DNA of 64,000 nucleotides from Phellopilus nigrolimitatus (Eukaryota > Basidiomycota > Agaricomycetes > Hymenochaetales > Hymenochaetaceae): contig JAJOHG010000022.1 in the NCBI GenBank assembly GCA_021029095.1, positions 372,001 through 436,000 of the forward strand, read 5' to 3'. Positions 1 to 11,070 of this stretch are shown piece after piece; the first letter of the stretch is position 1; each line of letters begins with the position of its first letter. Both the position numbers and the translations under genes were made by a program. Under the pieces are notes generated by a model. The model had not been told where the DNA came from and made no database searches. It was given only the letters and a program-made list of their open reading frames with translations.

Positions 1-255
1 GGAAGGAAGCTGGAAAGGGACGAGGAGGATGCCATCATGACGCGTCGGGCTTTCCGGTTTGTGGGAAAATATCATCCGGCACGTGAAGCGTTGAACGATG
101 AGGCGCCGATGAGACTGCACGGCGAGGACCACAACTTGAACTGCTCCTCCGACCTGGATCTTGTATATTCACCTTCTCAGCATTGTATGAAACTCATTTC
201 GTTCGTGAAATCCTTGAGACGATCTTTCAAAAACCGACACCTCTCTGTCGGAGCT

Positions 256-1608
256 ATGGCGCTATCTGAGTTTCTGTTGGACAGCAAGGAGCAATACTTG
301 AGTGCAGTGCGCGAGGGGAAGGGGCAAGACTGGACTGTGGTCATGGGAAATGAAGCAGGAGGTGCGCAACATACCAGTTTTTCGATTACTACCCGCATAC
401 GTACTTTTCATACAGATCTTGACTCGATCGCGTCGTCAATAGCATACTCTTGGTTTGCGACGACAGTGAAGAAATCCCCCGCGGTCGCTCTTATCCAGAC
501 GCGGCATGAAGATATAGCACTGAGACCAGAAAACATCCATGCCTTTTCACTGGCTTCACTCTCACCTGATCAGAGAGAGCTTCTGTGTATCGATGACATC
601 CCCCAGTCTAATCCGTTCCCTTCCAATAAGTTTGCTCTTGTGGATCACAACCACCTGCTATCTCGATTCTCCGAAGGGAATGAAGACGCCAAGGTGGTCG
701 CTGTACTAGATCATCATGACGATGAGGGATTGTACAAGGATACCGCAGATCCCAGAATGATCATCGTCCCGACGGGAAGTGCGACGTCCATTGTTACGCA
801 ACACATACAGTTCTCCAACCCAAGCGCGGAGATTGAAATACCTGCGGAACTTGCAGCCCTTCTATTCTGCGGTATCCTCGTAGACACCGACGGACTGAAG
901 CCTAACGGGAAGGCAGAGCTGCTTGATCACGAATCGGCTGCATTCTTGCTCCCGCGGTCATCTTTCGCATCCTCCGACCAGTTTGGCGCTCATTCTGCTG
1001 CAACTTTAGAACTTCATAGTTCTTCCCCCGTGCAATTTCTCACACAGGAACTTCTAGAGAAGAAGTCTTCCGTCGCGCAGCTGTCGACGACGGATCTCCT
1101 TCGTCGCGATTACAAGCAATACGAATGGCTCGCATCGTGGATGCCCGATGAACATGCTGTTCGTGTTGGCCTTGCCACGGTCCCTGTCGACCTAAAGACC
1201 TGGATACCCCGGGACATCTCTGAGTTCTGGAGCTCAGTCGACAACTACATGGATGCGTGCGGCCTCGACATTTTAGGAATCCTCACGTCGTTCCACGGTA
1301 AGCCGAAGAAGAATAAGAAGGGAAAGCACAAGCGCCAGGTACTGTTTATCGTGCGTCATGCAGACGGGGGCGAACTCGAAGAGCGACTGTGGGCCGGCTT
1401 AGAAAGTAGCGCAGTCCTCGAACTCGAGCGGCATTCGATGCACAAGTATGCAAAAGGTGCGGCTGCCGACAGTGGTGTTGGCGAGCGAAGCGCGCGCGCA
1501 TACAAACAGGGCAATGTGAAAGCGTCGCGGAAAGCTATCGCGCCGCTTCTCAAAGAGACCATCGAAGGGGCCTTCAAGAAAGACGAGGCAGGATCGGATG
1601 CGAAATAA
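256..1608 (+). CDS. PPX1: Exopolyphosphatase, PPX1-like (DHH phosphoesterase family)
   Basis: Cleaves terminal phosphate from inorganic polyphosphate; family members are metal-dependent and cytosolic or mitochondrial. Two exons, 256-361 and 416-1608, give 432 aa, close to yeast Ppx1 (397). The 54-nt intron (362-415, GTGCGC...TACAG) is in frame, so it reads through as 18 extra residues; removing it restores the N-terminal metal motif DLDS at residues 36-39. Other metal ligands visible are VDHN, the DHH of VLDHHDDE (134-136) and VDTDG (Asp192). The DHHA2 half carries LLRRDYKQYEW, like yeast Ppx1. The ATG at 256 is chosen because homology begins just after it. The frame is open back to an ATG at 37, but those 73 residues look unrelated and are probably leader or a neighbour's tail. 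The C-terminus is basic. Identity is confident; the start is less so. Confidence 0.88.
   Translation: MALSEFLLDSKEQYLSAVREGKGQDWTVVMGNEAGGAQHTSFSITTRIRTFHTDLDSIASSIAYSWFATTVKKSPAVALIQTRHEDIALRPENIHAFSLASLSPDQRELLCIDDIPQSNPFPSNKFALVDHNHLLSRFSEGNEDAKVVAVLDHHDDEGLYKDTADPRMIIVPTGSATSIVTQHIQFSNPSAEIEIPAELAALLFCGILVDTDGLKPNGKAELLDHESAAFLLPRSSFASSDQFGAHSAATLELHSSSPVQFLTQELLEKKSSVAQLSTTDLLRRDYKQYEWLASWMPDEHAVRVGLATVPVDLKTWIPRDISEFWSSVDNYMDACGLDILGILTSFHGKPKKNKKGKHKRQVLFIVRHADGGELEERLWAGLESSAVLELERHSMHKYAKGAAADSGVGERSARAYKQGNVKASRKAIAPLLKETIEGAFKKDEAGSDAK
362..415 (+). other. In-frame 54-nt intron of the PPX1-like gene
   Basis: GT donor after the first base of a Gly/Asp codon and TACAG acceptor. Its length is a multiple of three and it has no stop, so an ORF caller will keep it. 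Removal joins GNEAG directly to DLDS, the conserved family order. Confidence 0.85.
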
Positions 1609-2038
1609 AATTCAGAAAGAACTCGTTCAAGATCTGCGGTCAATCTACAGTATGTACAATAAATAAATGAGTGAATCACAATGGAGATGTTAGAATACAG
1701 CGATGACAGTTCAAATACATGTGCCATGAATTTTTAGCCAACCCCATACATCGTCTGTAGATTGCGAGATCAAGGATGGCCTGGCAAATCCAAGTATATA
1801 GGAATCTCCAGGAAGGCCTTTCTTGAGCTAGATCGGACACTTCACATTGAAGAAAATCGAAGTGTCTCTTCAACCTATAAATTAGGTATAAGGCCAAGAC
1901 CTGCATTTCATGAACTAGATGGGCGCCTTACTGTTATGAGGGAGAGTGCTAGCCACCCGGGTCGCAATTGACCATACGAGTGCGTGGGTTTATCCCTTCC
2001 TAACTTCTCTCCGATTAACATTCCTTACACACAAGCGA
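1609..2038. other. Intergenic, convergent gene ends
   Basis: Lies between the stop of the PPX1-like gene (+) and the stop of the kinase gene (-). Only short unconvincing ORFs on either strand; probably holds both 3' untranslated regions. Confidence 0.6.
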
Positions 2039-4537
2039 CTAGACGCTTGTTGGCCCTACAAGACCTCCCACCGCTGCCCAAGCCTCTTCTGCCATCCTCT
2101 TCGCACGCTCCGGCAAGCCCATGCGCGCCTTTCCTTTATGCTGCTGCTGGTAAACCGAGTCGCGGTGATGTGGCAGCCCCACGCCATCTTCCGCGAGCCA
2201 GCGGCACACGATGTCCTCATTCCCGTCGTCCAGGAGGCCCTCGCCCGGTCGCTCCACGTAATCGTAAGAGGTGTTGCGGGGATTGACTGGGTGTTGTTTA
2301 TTCGGATGGAAGGCTGGATGGTATAAGTTTTCGGTATGAGCGAGTATGCTCAAGATGCTCCTGAAGAGAATCAATAGAACTTACGCGGCCTTTGTTTCGT
2401 GAAAATTGCCGTCCAATCGCTCTGAGTGCTAGTGTAAAAATCGGTTAGGATTAAGAGAGGGTAGCCGGACGGACAAAGAGCATTACAATTCAGAAAAGTA
2501 TTCATGCGACTTAGCATCGTGGCCCTGCAGTCGTTGAGCTGGCTCAGCGACCAAGAGCTGCAAAGAGAGAATTCAGTCAGTTCTCCTTCTCGCACAACTG
2601 AGATGACAACCAAACAGCGGAGACAAATTGACGGAGGCCCGGGTGCATGGAAAGCAGGAACAGTTGAGTGAGGTCTATTTCACCCTGCTGGATCGCAAAT
2701 ACGGCAGCATCGTCGTCCGGTTCGTCGATGAGATCCTATTTTTTATGTTAATCATGGGATAAAGAACGGTGAAGCTTAACGGCGTACGCGACCTGTCGCG
2801 AGTTCGAACAATGTTATTCCGAGGCTCCAAAAGTCTATTGCAGTGCCGTATCCGCGTCCTGTTGCGCCGTTGAGCAGTACTTCGGGTGCTGCATACTGAA
2901 TGGTAAATATGGGTATTTGATCTCTCAGCCAACGATCGTCCTTTACAGTTGCGCTGCCGAAGCCATGAAGAACTGGATCCGGAGACAAATTATCGCCTGC
3001 CATGGAGCCTTCCGACAGAAAGCACGACCCGCCGTAGTCAGCCAGAATACAGTGTCCTTCAGCGTCGACGAGAATATTCGTGGGCTTCACGTCATGGTGA
3101 ATTATACCCATGTTATGCAGGGCAAGTATGGCGATTATCTACGCACAACAACACAAAAATTGGTAAGAGATTTCGAAATAACAAAAGGGATACTAACCAC
3201 TTCAGCGACCATGAGCTTAAACCTGTGCGGGTCCCTTAATTCGGTGTGCCTGACCGCACCTCTTCCCAAATCACCGCCTTGATAATATTCCTAAAGCGCA
3301 GGAAGACAAGGAAATCATGTCAACAAACATCCAAATCATATTTTAGCAGACTCACGAGCACCAAATGCACATTTCCTCTGTACTGCCAGACCCACTCCTT
3401 GACCGCTGCTGGTCTGGAAAGAAACGGCGCTTCCTCCCTGCCCTTCTTCCACACCCTCCATAGCACCTTTACCTCGCCCGCGATGCTCGCCGCCTCCCGA
3501 CGGCTGCGCACGCGGCGGAGGGCAATTACTTTAATTGCGTACTGCGCGTGAGTGCGTAAATGAAGTGCGAGCATCACCTTCCCGAAGCCTCCCTCGCCAA
3601 TCGTCCCAGCGAACTGGTACTCGAATGTGTAGACAGCTGGGGTGAGTACGGCAACAGGTACGAGCCATGTGCCATCGCGAATATGGTTCTGAGGGTGATT
3701 GGGGCCGCTACGCGTTACAGTACTAGGGGTAGTCAAGTTAGCTTCGTTCAGCGGAGGTTCGGCGGAGGCAAAAGGGGAGCGAGAGGGCCATGATTCGGCG
3801 GGCGCGTTTGCTTGAACCACGACACCCCAAAGTCCAGGAGATTCTGGTCTCGGTGGCCTGATAGGAGCATCCGACGGGGGCTGTTCCCAGATATTCGCAG
3901 CACCTAAATCGGGGAAGGTGGCTCTTTGAATTGGGAAGTCTCCGAAGCTCGAGGTCATGCTCGATGCTGCAGAGTCCAGAATCGCCTCCAAACTTGATCT
4001 CGGTCTAGGCTGTGAGCCGGTCACGGGAATTTCTGTACCACCATCGCCACCGTCGGAGGCGGTTGAACCTAATTGAGCCGCGCTATCTAACGGTCCAGGG
4101 GCATTATAAATTTCTGATTGGGATTGAAGTGCGGCCGGCACGAGACTCGGACCCGCTCCACGTTCTGCTCCTCCACCAATTCTGTTTGGAATAGGTGGAG
4201 AAACGACGATGGCGCCACTCTCTGTAGCGTCGCGATATACGCCAATTGTATCGGCACTGATAGCTCGTTTGCGTGCAGGGTTTGCAGCGCAACCAGGTTG
4301 TGTGGATATGCCCGCATTGTCAAGCGCTGTACTGACATCTTCGGGGCTTCCTCGCGGAGGCAAACTTGGAGGCCTAGAAAAGATGATTTCGTCACCATCG
4401 TCGCGATTATCATTAGCCGGGGCACTGGCTTTGCCTTCGTTATTGTTTGTCGCTCTAGCCACACCAACGCTTCGCGATCGACGCGAAACCTTCAAGGCTT
4501 TGAGTCGCGCTGCCAGAGCTTTGAGCCTTTTGATCAT
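2039..4537 (-). CDS. AGC-like serine/threonine protein kinase with long low-complexity N-terminus
   Basis: Seven exons on the minus strand: 4537-3356, 3290-3198, 3138-2788, 2735-2616, 2557-2487, 2428-2385, 2313-2039; introns 52-71 nt with phases that all match; 711 aa. Residues 1-300 are Ser/Pro-rich and disordered-looking. The kinase domain starts near 305: glycine loop GEGGFGKV (about 313-320), AIK lysine 336, catalytic loop HHDVKPTN (Asp441), DYG at 459-461 in place of DFG, APE at 509-511. The C-terminus ends with a W-x2-I...PPFHP segment typical of the AGC-kinase tail, then a charged extension. HHD and DYG are conservative variants, so activity is plausible. It resembles kinases expanded in Agaricomycetes; substrate and pathway are unknown. 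No frameshifts seen. Confidence 0.85.
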
Positions 4538-5937
4538 AACACCAGCTTACTTCAACGATGCGAGAGAGAGAGAGGGAGAGAGAGAGAGAGATCAATGTCC
4601 GATGTCGGCCAGCGTGTCGGAAGTAAATCGAGGTTGCGCAGCACTCTTCTGGCCCAGCTCCAGCGCCGGCAGACGTTGATTTGCCTCGTTAGACCGAGTA
4701 GTATATGCGTACAGTTCCGATGAGCTTCGAAGGAGTGAATAGAAGCGGGCGACTCATAAAACGAGTGAAGCGATAGAAGACGGGATTGCTGACTGTTACC
4801 GCACTAGAAGATGAAATAGGGGATTTAACATAATGATCGATGACCTCGACGACTGCTGAAGGCACATTTCGACATCTAGACGTACCCATCAGGCTAACTA
4901 ACTCTGCGTCAGCATGTCAATCTGTCGAAGGATAATACCAAGATATAAATGTCGCACAACACACCAGCGTCAAGCACAGGTGGAGAAAGGCCCCCAGAGC
5001 AACCCTTCAGGGAGAACGAAACAACTGTTTGTAGTCGGCCGCATAGACTTATACTATGACATTTGCCTCCGAAGACATTCGAAGATTCGGTACGGGTAAT
5101 AGCATTCAATCTAAGCAGGTCGAGAGAAGTAGCTGAAATCAGATAGCTTGGCCTACTGACGCCCGGGAAGCTGTGTCGTCTTGGAGATAAAGGTAAGGCT
5201 TGCGGCTAGTCCGAGCTAACGGCCGTCGCGTGTGCCTCCTGTGTCTGTCCACCAATCGTATTATGTAGGCTATTGTGCGTCGAAGAGAGCGATTCGACGA
5301 TTGCGCGCAGGCGAATAGTCATAGAAGCAGGAGCGTATTCACAGATGGGATGATGAATGTTACAATGGTTCGCTAGTCCCAGATATTAAAGCCGAATGGA
5401 TCCACGGAAACGTCTCAAGATAGCCCAGCCTCAAATTAACCTGTAAAAAGTGACCGGTGTGTGAAAAGTAGGCCGCGATGGTTACGTCGACGTCGAGTTC
5501 CGAAGTTCGAAGGGTACTGGCGAAAGAGAGGAACCTCGATAAAGCTATAATCTCCGAAGATATGCCCGAGGCGGAAATGTATTAGAAGCAGCGCTTGCCA
5601 CTTGCGCCCGAAGAGACCATAGGGAACACGGATCCTATTGGTCACGACGCGACCGAGTTTTCTGATATACACAGCGGACGCTTTCTGCAATAAAAGTATC
5701 AGCATTTACTGCATGATCCGAAAATAATACTGCCCCAGTACACAAGCTAACGTTTTCTGAGCAATAGGGGAGGGGTAGGTCATGTTCGACGTAAATCCTA
5801 ATGATACAGTATGTGCAAGCTTATGCCGGCTCTGGCGTACAGCCAATCGGGAGCAGAGCAACGGAAAAAAATATCATGCGCACATAGGATCGTGGCCATG
5901 GAGGACGCGGGTTTGTATGCAGCTATACGCCCCGTGT
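4538..5937. other. Intergenic stretch, no convincing gene
   Basis: Holds the upstream region of the kinase gene and the downstream side of RCF1. A (GA)n microsatellite at about 4562-4591 sits just upstream of the kinase start codon. A minus-strand frame at 5436-5705 is open for 89 codons but shows no family signature and no clean splice context, so I do not call it. Confidence 0.5.
4562..4591. repeat. (GA)n microsatellite in the kinase 5' leader
   Basis: Imperfect GA dinucleotide run, CT-rich on the kinase's sense strand, about 25 nt upstream of its ATG. Pyrimidine tracts of this kind are common in basidiomycete core promoters and leaders. Confidence 0.8.
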
Positions 5938-6539
5938 TCAGTCCTTCTTTGGCCAGCCCAGCCATGACGACCAGCTCGAGGACGCAGATTGTGACGACGG
6001 CGCCGACGCAGCACGGGATACCGACCCAGGTGGTTTGGGCCCGGAATCCGCTACAGATGACACGTTTTCCGTCCCTGTGCCTGCTCCCGACGCGCCTGCA
6101 CCGGTGCTTTTCACACTCGACTCGATGTGGTGCGCCTCCTCCGCCTCCTTCAACCTCTTCTCGAATTCCTTATGCTCGTACGCGGAGGTCGGGGGCGGTA
6201 TGCTAGGGTGTGCGTTACCCGTGAGGACGCCCACACCCATCTCCTGCACGCCGGCCGCGACGATCGCGACGATGGTGAGACCCTGTGCGAGCACGCGGGC
6301 GCGCAACCAGCGCTGGTATCCAACCGAGTCACGCTGGTGCATCCGTTTGAATGCAATCCCAAGCGCTCCGGCCGTTGCGACCATGCCTGGCAAGGGGTCA
6401 CGCGCGGCACGAATCAAATTTGGTGTGGTTACTTGTAAGTGTGCAAGAACGTACCGATTGGAATGAGTGGATGCTTCTTCATTTGCCTGGCGAACTTGTC
6501 AAAAACGCTCGGCTGCTTGGGCTCCTCTTCATGTTCCAT
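5938..6539 (-). CDS. RCF1: Respiratory supercomplex factor 1 (HIG1-domain protein)
   Basis: Mitochondrial inner-membrane protein that stabilises complex III/IV supercomplexes. Two exons, 6539-6455 and 6386-5938, split by a 68-nt intron. The join restores the HIG1 core: HPLIPIG in exon 1 continues as MVATAGALGIAF in exon 2, the first membrane helix, followed by a basic loop (QRWLRARV) and the second helix LTIVAIVAAGVQ. After the helices comes a charged coiled stretch (HKEFEKRLKEAEEA) and a Ser/Gly-rich tail. From the ATG at 6539 the product is 177 aa (yeast 159). The frame is also open to an ATG at 6659, which would add 40 Pro/Ser-rich residues; I prefer the shorter form. Family identity is secure; the start is not. 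Confidence 0.85.
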
Positions 6540-6844
6540 TTCGTGAATGTGTACGTGCAAAGAGGAGGGAGGAGAGGATGGTGGAGATTCGGTAGGATCG
6601 GTAAAGCTTGGTCTTGGAGTCGAAGGGTGTGTATGACTAAGTATTATAATGACGCGCAAGCAGGAAAGTCATTTTCTTCTTTTTTCCCGATCTCCATGTC
6701 AAAAATACCTCCAAGAAAGTACATAAATAAAAACACCGATGAAAACAAGAGAACCAAGAGTCGACCTATGATACACCTTACAAGTCTCAGTCCATTCCGC
6801 TGAGCGCCAAATTAGTCTCCTGCCAACTTAGTGAACCATAGCTA

Positions 6845-8033
6845 CTACTTGGCCTCAAGCCACTTCACGAGCTCCTCCCGCCCGCGCACGGGTCCGTTCC
6901 GCGGGCCGCCCGAATATGTCGAGTACGACGTCAGCAGGCGCTCCGTCGCGAGCTCGTCGAGCAGGTGCAAGTGCTGCGGCGCGGGCGTCTGCGAGGGCGA
7001 CGTCGACGCGGAGCGCGGGTCTTTAATGAGGCAACGCGTGCACTGGAATTTTGAATGTAGTCAGCAAATCTGTTGAAGAGAGTGGGGAATCTCAAAGAGA
7101 GAATACGGCAAACCTGCTTCAGTCCAAACCATGCACGCACGGCGATACCCTCCGGGACCGCTTCGATGCGCGCAGCAGAGTCAAGGTCCGGGTCCTCCGT
7201 CATATCGACGACACCAAGGAAGAACTTGGCGGCAAGCGGCACGTCGCCCGCCGTGTACGCCAACTCCGCAGCGTGCAGTACGTAAAACGGGTTCTGCGGC
7301 GCAAGGAGCAGTGCATGCTGCAGCGAACGCAGAGCGGAATCGTATCTGCGAGTAGCTTTATCAGGATATACGCATGACACATGGATAGGACTAGATCAAA
7401 ATAGAGGATTTGGCTGCTCACTGGTTACACGAGGAGTAGATGTCCGCGAGCTCGAGCCAGCCCTCCACATCCGTATAGTACGTGTCCAGAAACTGCGAGA
7501 GCTCGTCGACCGCGCGGGCTACGTCGCCCGTGCGCCGGAGCACGACGACCTTGCGCTTCCACGCCGCCTGCTTTTGCATCAGTCGTTGCCTTCCAAATAT
7601 TTCCTTGCCAAGCACACGCACCGCATTCGCCTCGTCAGCTTCAAGCAGGCCATCGTAGTACGCGAGCACGGCCTCCGCGGGGAAGGATGCCTCCTTGCGG
7701 ATGCCCACAAGCACGTTCACGCGCGGCGAGCCGGGGAACTTGACCGTCAGACGTGATATACATTCCTGCAACCCGAGATGAATACAAGAATCAAATTGGT
7801 CATAGAGCTGGAAGATGTACATCAGCGACCTCGAGCCGCCCAACGTCGATGGCCGCAAGCGCGAGCTGCTCAAGCCACGCGTCAGCATCTGCGCCGCGCC
7901 CGCCGGGAGCCCGTTTGTTTTTCAGTAGGGCAGCGCCATGTTCGGCAATCTCCTGCGACTGCCGTGAGTTCTGGACGCGAAAGGATGCGAGTTTTTGTAA
8001 GGCAGCATGCTGTTGGGCGGACATCGAGAACAA
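6845..8033 (-). CDS. EMC2: ER membrane protein complex subunit 2 (TPR protein)
   Basis: Cytosolic TPR subunit of the EMC insertase, which inserts tail-anchored and multipass proteins into the ER membrane. Four exons: 8033-7821, 7765-7422, 7345-7114, 7042-6845; introns 55, 76 and 71 nt; 328 aa (human 297). TPR-type helix pairs match EMC2 order: ECISRLTVKFPGSPRV, then AVRVLGKEIFGRQRLM, VARAVDELSQFLDTYYTDVE, GWLELADIY, YDSALRSLQHALLLAPQNP, LAAKFFLGVVDMTEDP and WFGLKQ. A second ATG nine bases downstream (MSAQQ, 8024) is equally possible as start. The phases agree at every junction and there are no frame breaks. RCF1 lies about 300 bp downstream on the same strand. Confidence 0.9.
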
Positions 8034-8406
8034 CTAGCGACAGAAGTACGAAGACTCGAGGAGGCACGACGAGAAGGTACACGGTGCATTATTACACGTG
8101 CACGTTTTCGTCGTTCACGTGATCTATACGCGTGAACGAGTTCTAACCGATGGCTGCGAAATGGAAAAAAGGAGCGAAGTCTATAGTGGAGGTCTGTCCT
8201 ATTTTACAAAGTGAATTGCGACAAAGTAACGAGCGATTTAGTGTTGGAGATGGAACTGGCGGTTTTCTAAATATTGATTAACCCAAGTAGCATAAATTAA
8301 TGCGAAGTCTAGGCGTGCGGGCGTTTATTACAGATGAAGAGGGATCTATGCATGTCTTTCTCGTATTTCCGATCTCAGATCCGCGATGAGGGAACCGAGA
8401 GGTTTT

Positions 8407-11007
8407 TTAGAAGCGCGTGAGGTCACGACCGAATATCCCTGTATAGAAGGAAAAAAAAACAGGAAGGTAAGCCAAGTCAATTATGCAGCAGAACAGACAA
8501 AGTATCTTACAGTTCAGGAACCAGTAGTACGGGACGGTTATCCTGAGTGATTTTCAATAAGTGTTAGCATGCCCATGAAATCAGAGCTAGCAGCTATCCT
8601 ACGCACTTGTTGCGGATGCTGAGCGTACGCGTGAAGTACGCCGAGCGCCAGAGAAGCCACGCGAGGCGTCTGCGCCGTCAAAAAGAAAAGTAGTAAGAAA
8701 GTCTTGCCTAGCAATTTATAAAAGGGAAAAAAAACATACCCAGCCTCTTTTCCCTTCGGCCCGCTCTCGACGCTCGTCCGGTCATACAGCGCTTTCCTAT
8801 ATACAATTTCACTTAACAGAAAGATTCAGAATGCTAGACTACGGGGGAAAGGCGCACCAGTCTCCGAGGTACGCAAGGACTGCCCTGGTTCTTGAAGTGG
8901 AACGGCTCCGGTAAAGAGCGCTCGCGCGCGAGCCGATTCAGCACGCGCGTCACGTACTTTGCTTTTTGCGAGGCAACTGCGTATGTGTTGATGAGTTTTA
9001 ACCAGACCGCACATTTTTTAGCAGAGAGAATTATGACAAAATGAAAGAGAACACACCCTGCGCAGTGGCTGGGAGCAAGTCGCTCTTGATAATTGCCGCG
9101 TCACCGATGGCCCACACATCTTCGCTAGATTTCCCGTCCGTACGGACTACACGCAAGTTCTCGTCCGTCAGTAAGCTGTCGTGTAGATGGGCATCAGTTC
9201 CGTTAGCATGATAGGAAACCAATTTTGACAATGGAGCAAAAAGAAATCAAAAGTAAAAGCGGCACATACCTCCCGGTCTTCGCGTCCTTCTGCAACTCCT
9301 CGATGGATTTGATGAGCGGGTTGGCTGCAAGCCCCGTGCTCCAAACGAGTACTCCAAAAGGCACTGTTCACATGAATCAGTCACACCGCCTCGCTTTGCC
9401 TTCTGAAAATGATTGGATCGAGACCGTACCTTCGCCTCGCTCCTTGACGTGCAGTACACCCTAAGGCATTCTATATCAGAGGGGGAAAGCAACTTGTTAA
9501 AACAATTGGAAGCGCACATCCTCGACCTTCTCGACGTGATGCCTGAGTTTGATATTGATACCGTCGCGAGCAAATTTGCGTTCGGCGTAACTATATACAA
9601 GAGAGATTGTCTTCAATAACGTAATCAAACGAAAGCAAGAGGAAAAGAAATACACCCACCTGGCTAACCCGCTTTCGAATCCGCCAAGCACGCGGTCCGC
9701 GACATCGTACAATGTTATGCGCGCCAGCCGCGCAAGGTGAGCTCCGAAATGCCTCTTGATGTCGGAGGCGAGCAAATCGTGCAGCTTCCGCGGCGAACTC
9801 AATGCCTGTCGGCCCTGCGCCGACGATGCAGAAATTGAGTCAGGTTGCGCCGTTCGACGTCCGATAGCGTCGGCTGCGAGGCCTCCTCAAAGCCTGCAAT
9901 AGTCATCAGTACGGGAGAGAAAGGAAACAGTAAATTAAGCGGGTGCGCACACTCCAGAATTCGCGACCGAATCGCCCGAGCGTCTCGCACGTCCTTCAGG
10001 AAGTACGCGTACTCCTTCACACCAGGGACGTTGAAAGCTTCCCATAGCCCTCGTCAATAACTGTCATTTATTATATTACCTTTACACAGGAACGCACTTT
10101 GCGAATAACACCCGACAGCGATGACAAGCTTGTCATAGTGCACTTTGAACCCGCGCGGGTTCGCTACGGTCTGCGCCTGCGTTGGTAGCGCCAGAGGCGG
10201 GGCTGCTGTACTGCTGTCAGACGCTCCGGCGTTTTGCACGGGAGAAGGGGCAGAAATTATTTGCGGGCGTTCGAAGCGCGAAGGGAGGGGAGTTGCAGGG
10301 ACCTATAACATGAATAGAGCCAGGATATTAAGAACCGTGTACCAACGAGACGTTTCAGGAAAAAAAGAAAGAGACAGAACGCACGCATGCGAGTGTTTTT
10401 TGCTGGAAATCTAATTTGGATGTCAGCTTTTAAGAGAATAAAACTATCTTCAGAACGCGTACCGATTTTGTCGCACCAGGCCTGGTAAGTCGTCTATTTC
10501 GAAGCCAGTCAGCTTCTAATTTACTCTTCTTCATTTTTATTTTTGTTTCATGGCCAGACGTACGGCTTGGGAAGCATATCGTCGCACCTGTAAGCAAGAC
10601 AAGATGATGAATACCTAATGACGTCAGCGGTGAAGAAAACTCACAGGTTCTATGGCACACCGAAACTCCAGTGTTCCAACCGCGCAACTTGCAAGGAGCG
10701 GGGTAAAGTTGAAATAGGAGGATGCGGAGATTATAGTCACGTCTAAGCGCACAGTCAGCTCGCGTCTAGCTCGGCCTCAGCACTGAAAAAAAAAAAAAGC
10801 GAACAAACCCCATCGTTTTTTATCAACACCTCTAAGAACCTCGTAACCTCCCCAACCCGAACCGAGTATGACCAGACGCTGCTTCGTGGCACGCGCGGCG
10901 CTCGCTGAAAAGGCACGGACTTGGGGCTGACGGGTCAGAGACAGACGTGTCCGAGTCGATGCCACGCCACACAGACGACCAGTCGAGGTTGCTGAACGTG
11001 TTGACAT
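8407..11007 (-). CDS. NDE1: External alternative NADH dehydrogenase (NDE/NDH-2), three apparent frameshifts
   Basis: Type II NADH:ubiquinone oxidoreductase, a single-chain flavoprotein of the mitochondrial inner membrane. I trace 17 exons from an ATG at 11007 (an upstream in-frame ATG lies at 11070) to TAA at 8407, with introns of about 52-94 nt, a 24-nt exon (10587-10564) and a 26-nt exon (10410-10385). It opens with an Arg/Ser-rich mitochondrial presequence, then the first dinucleotide fold (VILGSGWGGYE), YFNFTPLLAS, YDKLVIAVGCYSQ, the second GxGxxG region, VWSTGLAANP, DVWAIGDAA and the C-terminal WLLWRSAYFTRTLSIRNK and IFGRDLTRF. Three single-base insertions break the frame inside exons: near 9840 (before the second fold), near 9786-9787, and near 8870 (before AYLGDW). 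Neighbouring genes show none. It is either a recent pseudogene or has local assembly errors. Confidence 0.82.
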
Positions 11008-11070
11008 AGTCCAAGCAGCAGAGCTAAGGATTAGAGCAGGGTCGAAGACCGGGTGTAATTTATGGCTCAA

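Noticed and set aside
37..255. N-terminal extension of the PPX1-like gene
   Set aside because: In frame but without similarity to the family; the ATG at 256 gives normal length.
5436..5705. 89-codon minus-strand ORF between the kinase gene and RCF1
   Set aside because: No family signature and no splice-consistent neighbours; cannot be told apart from chance.
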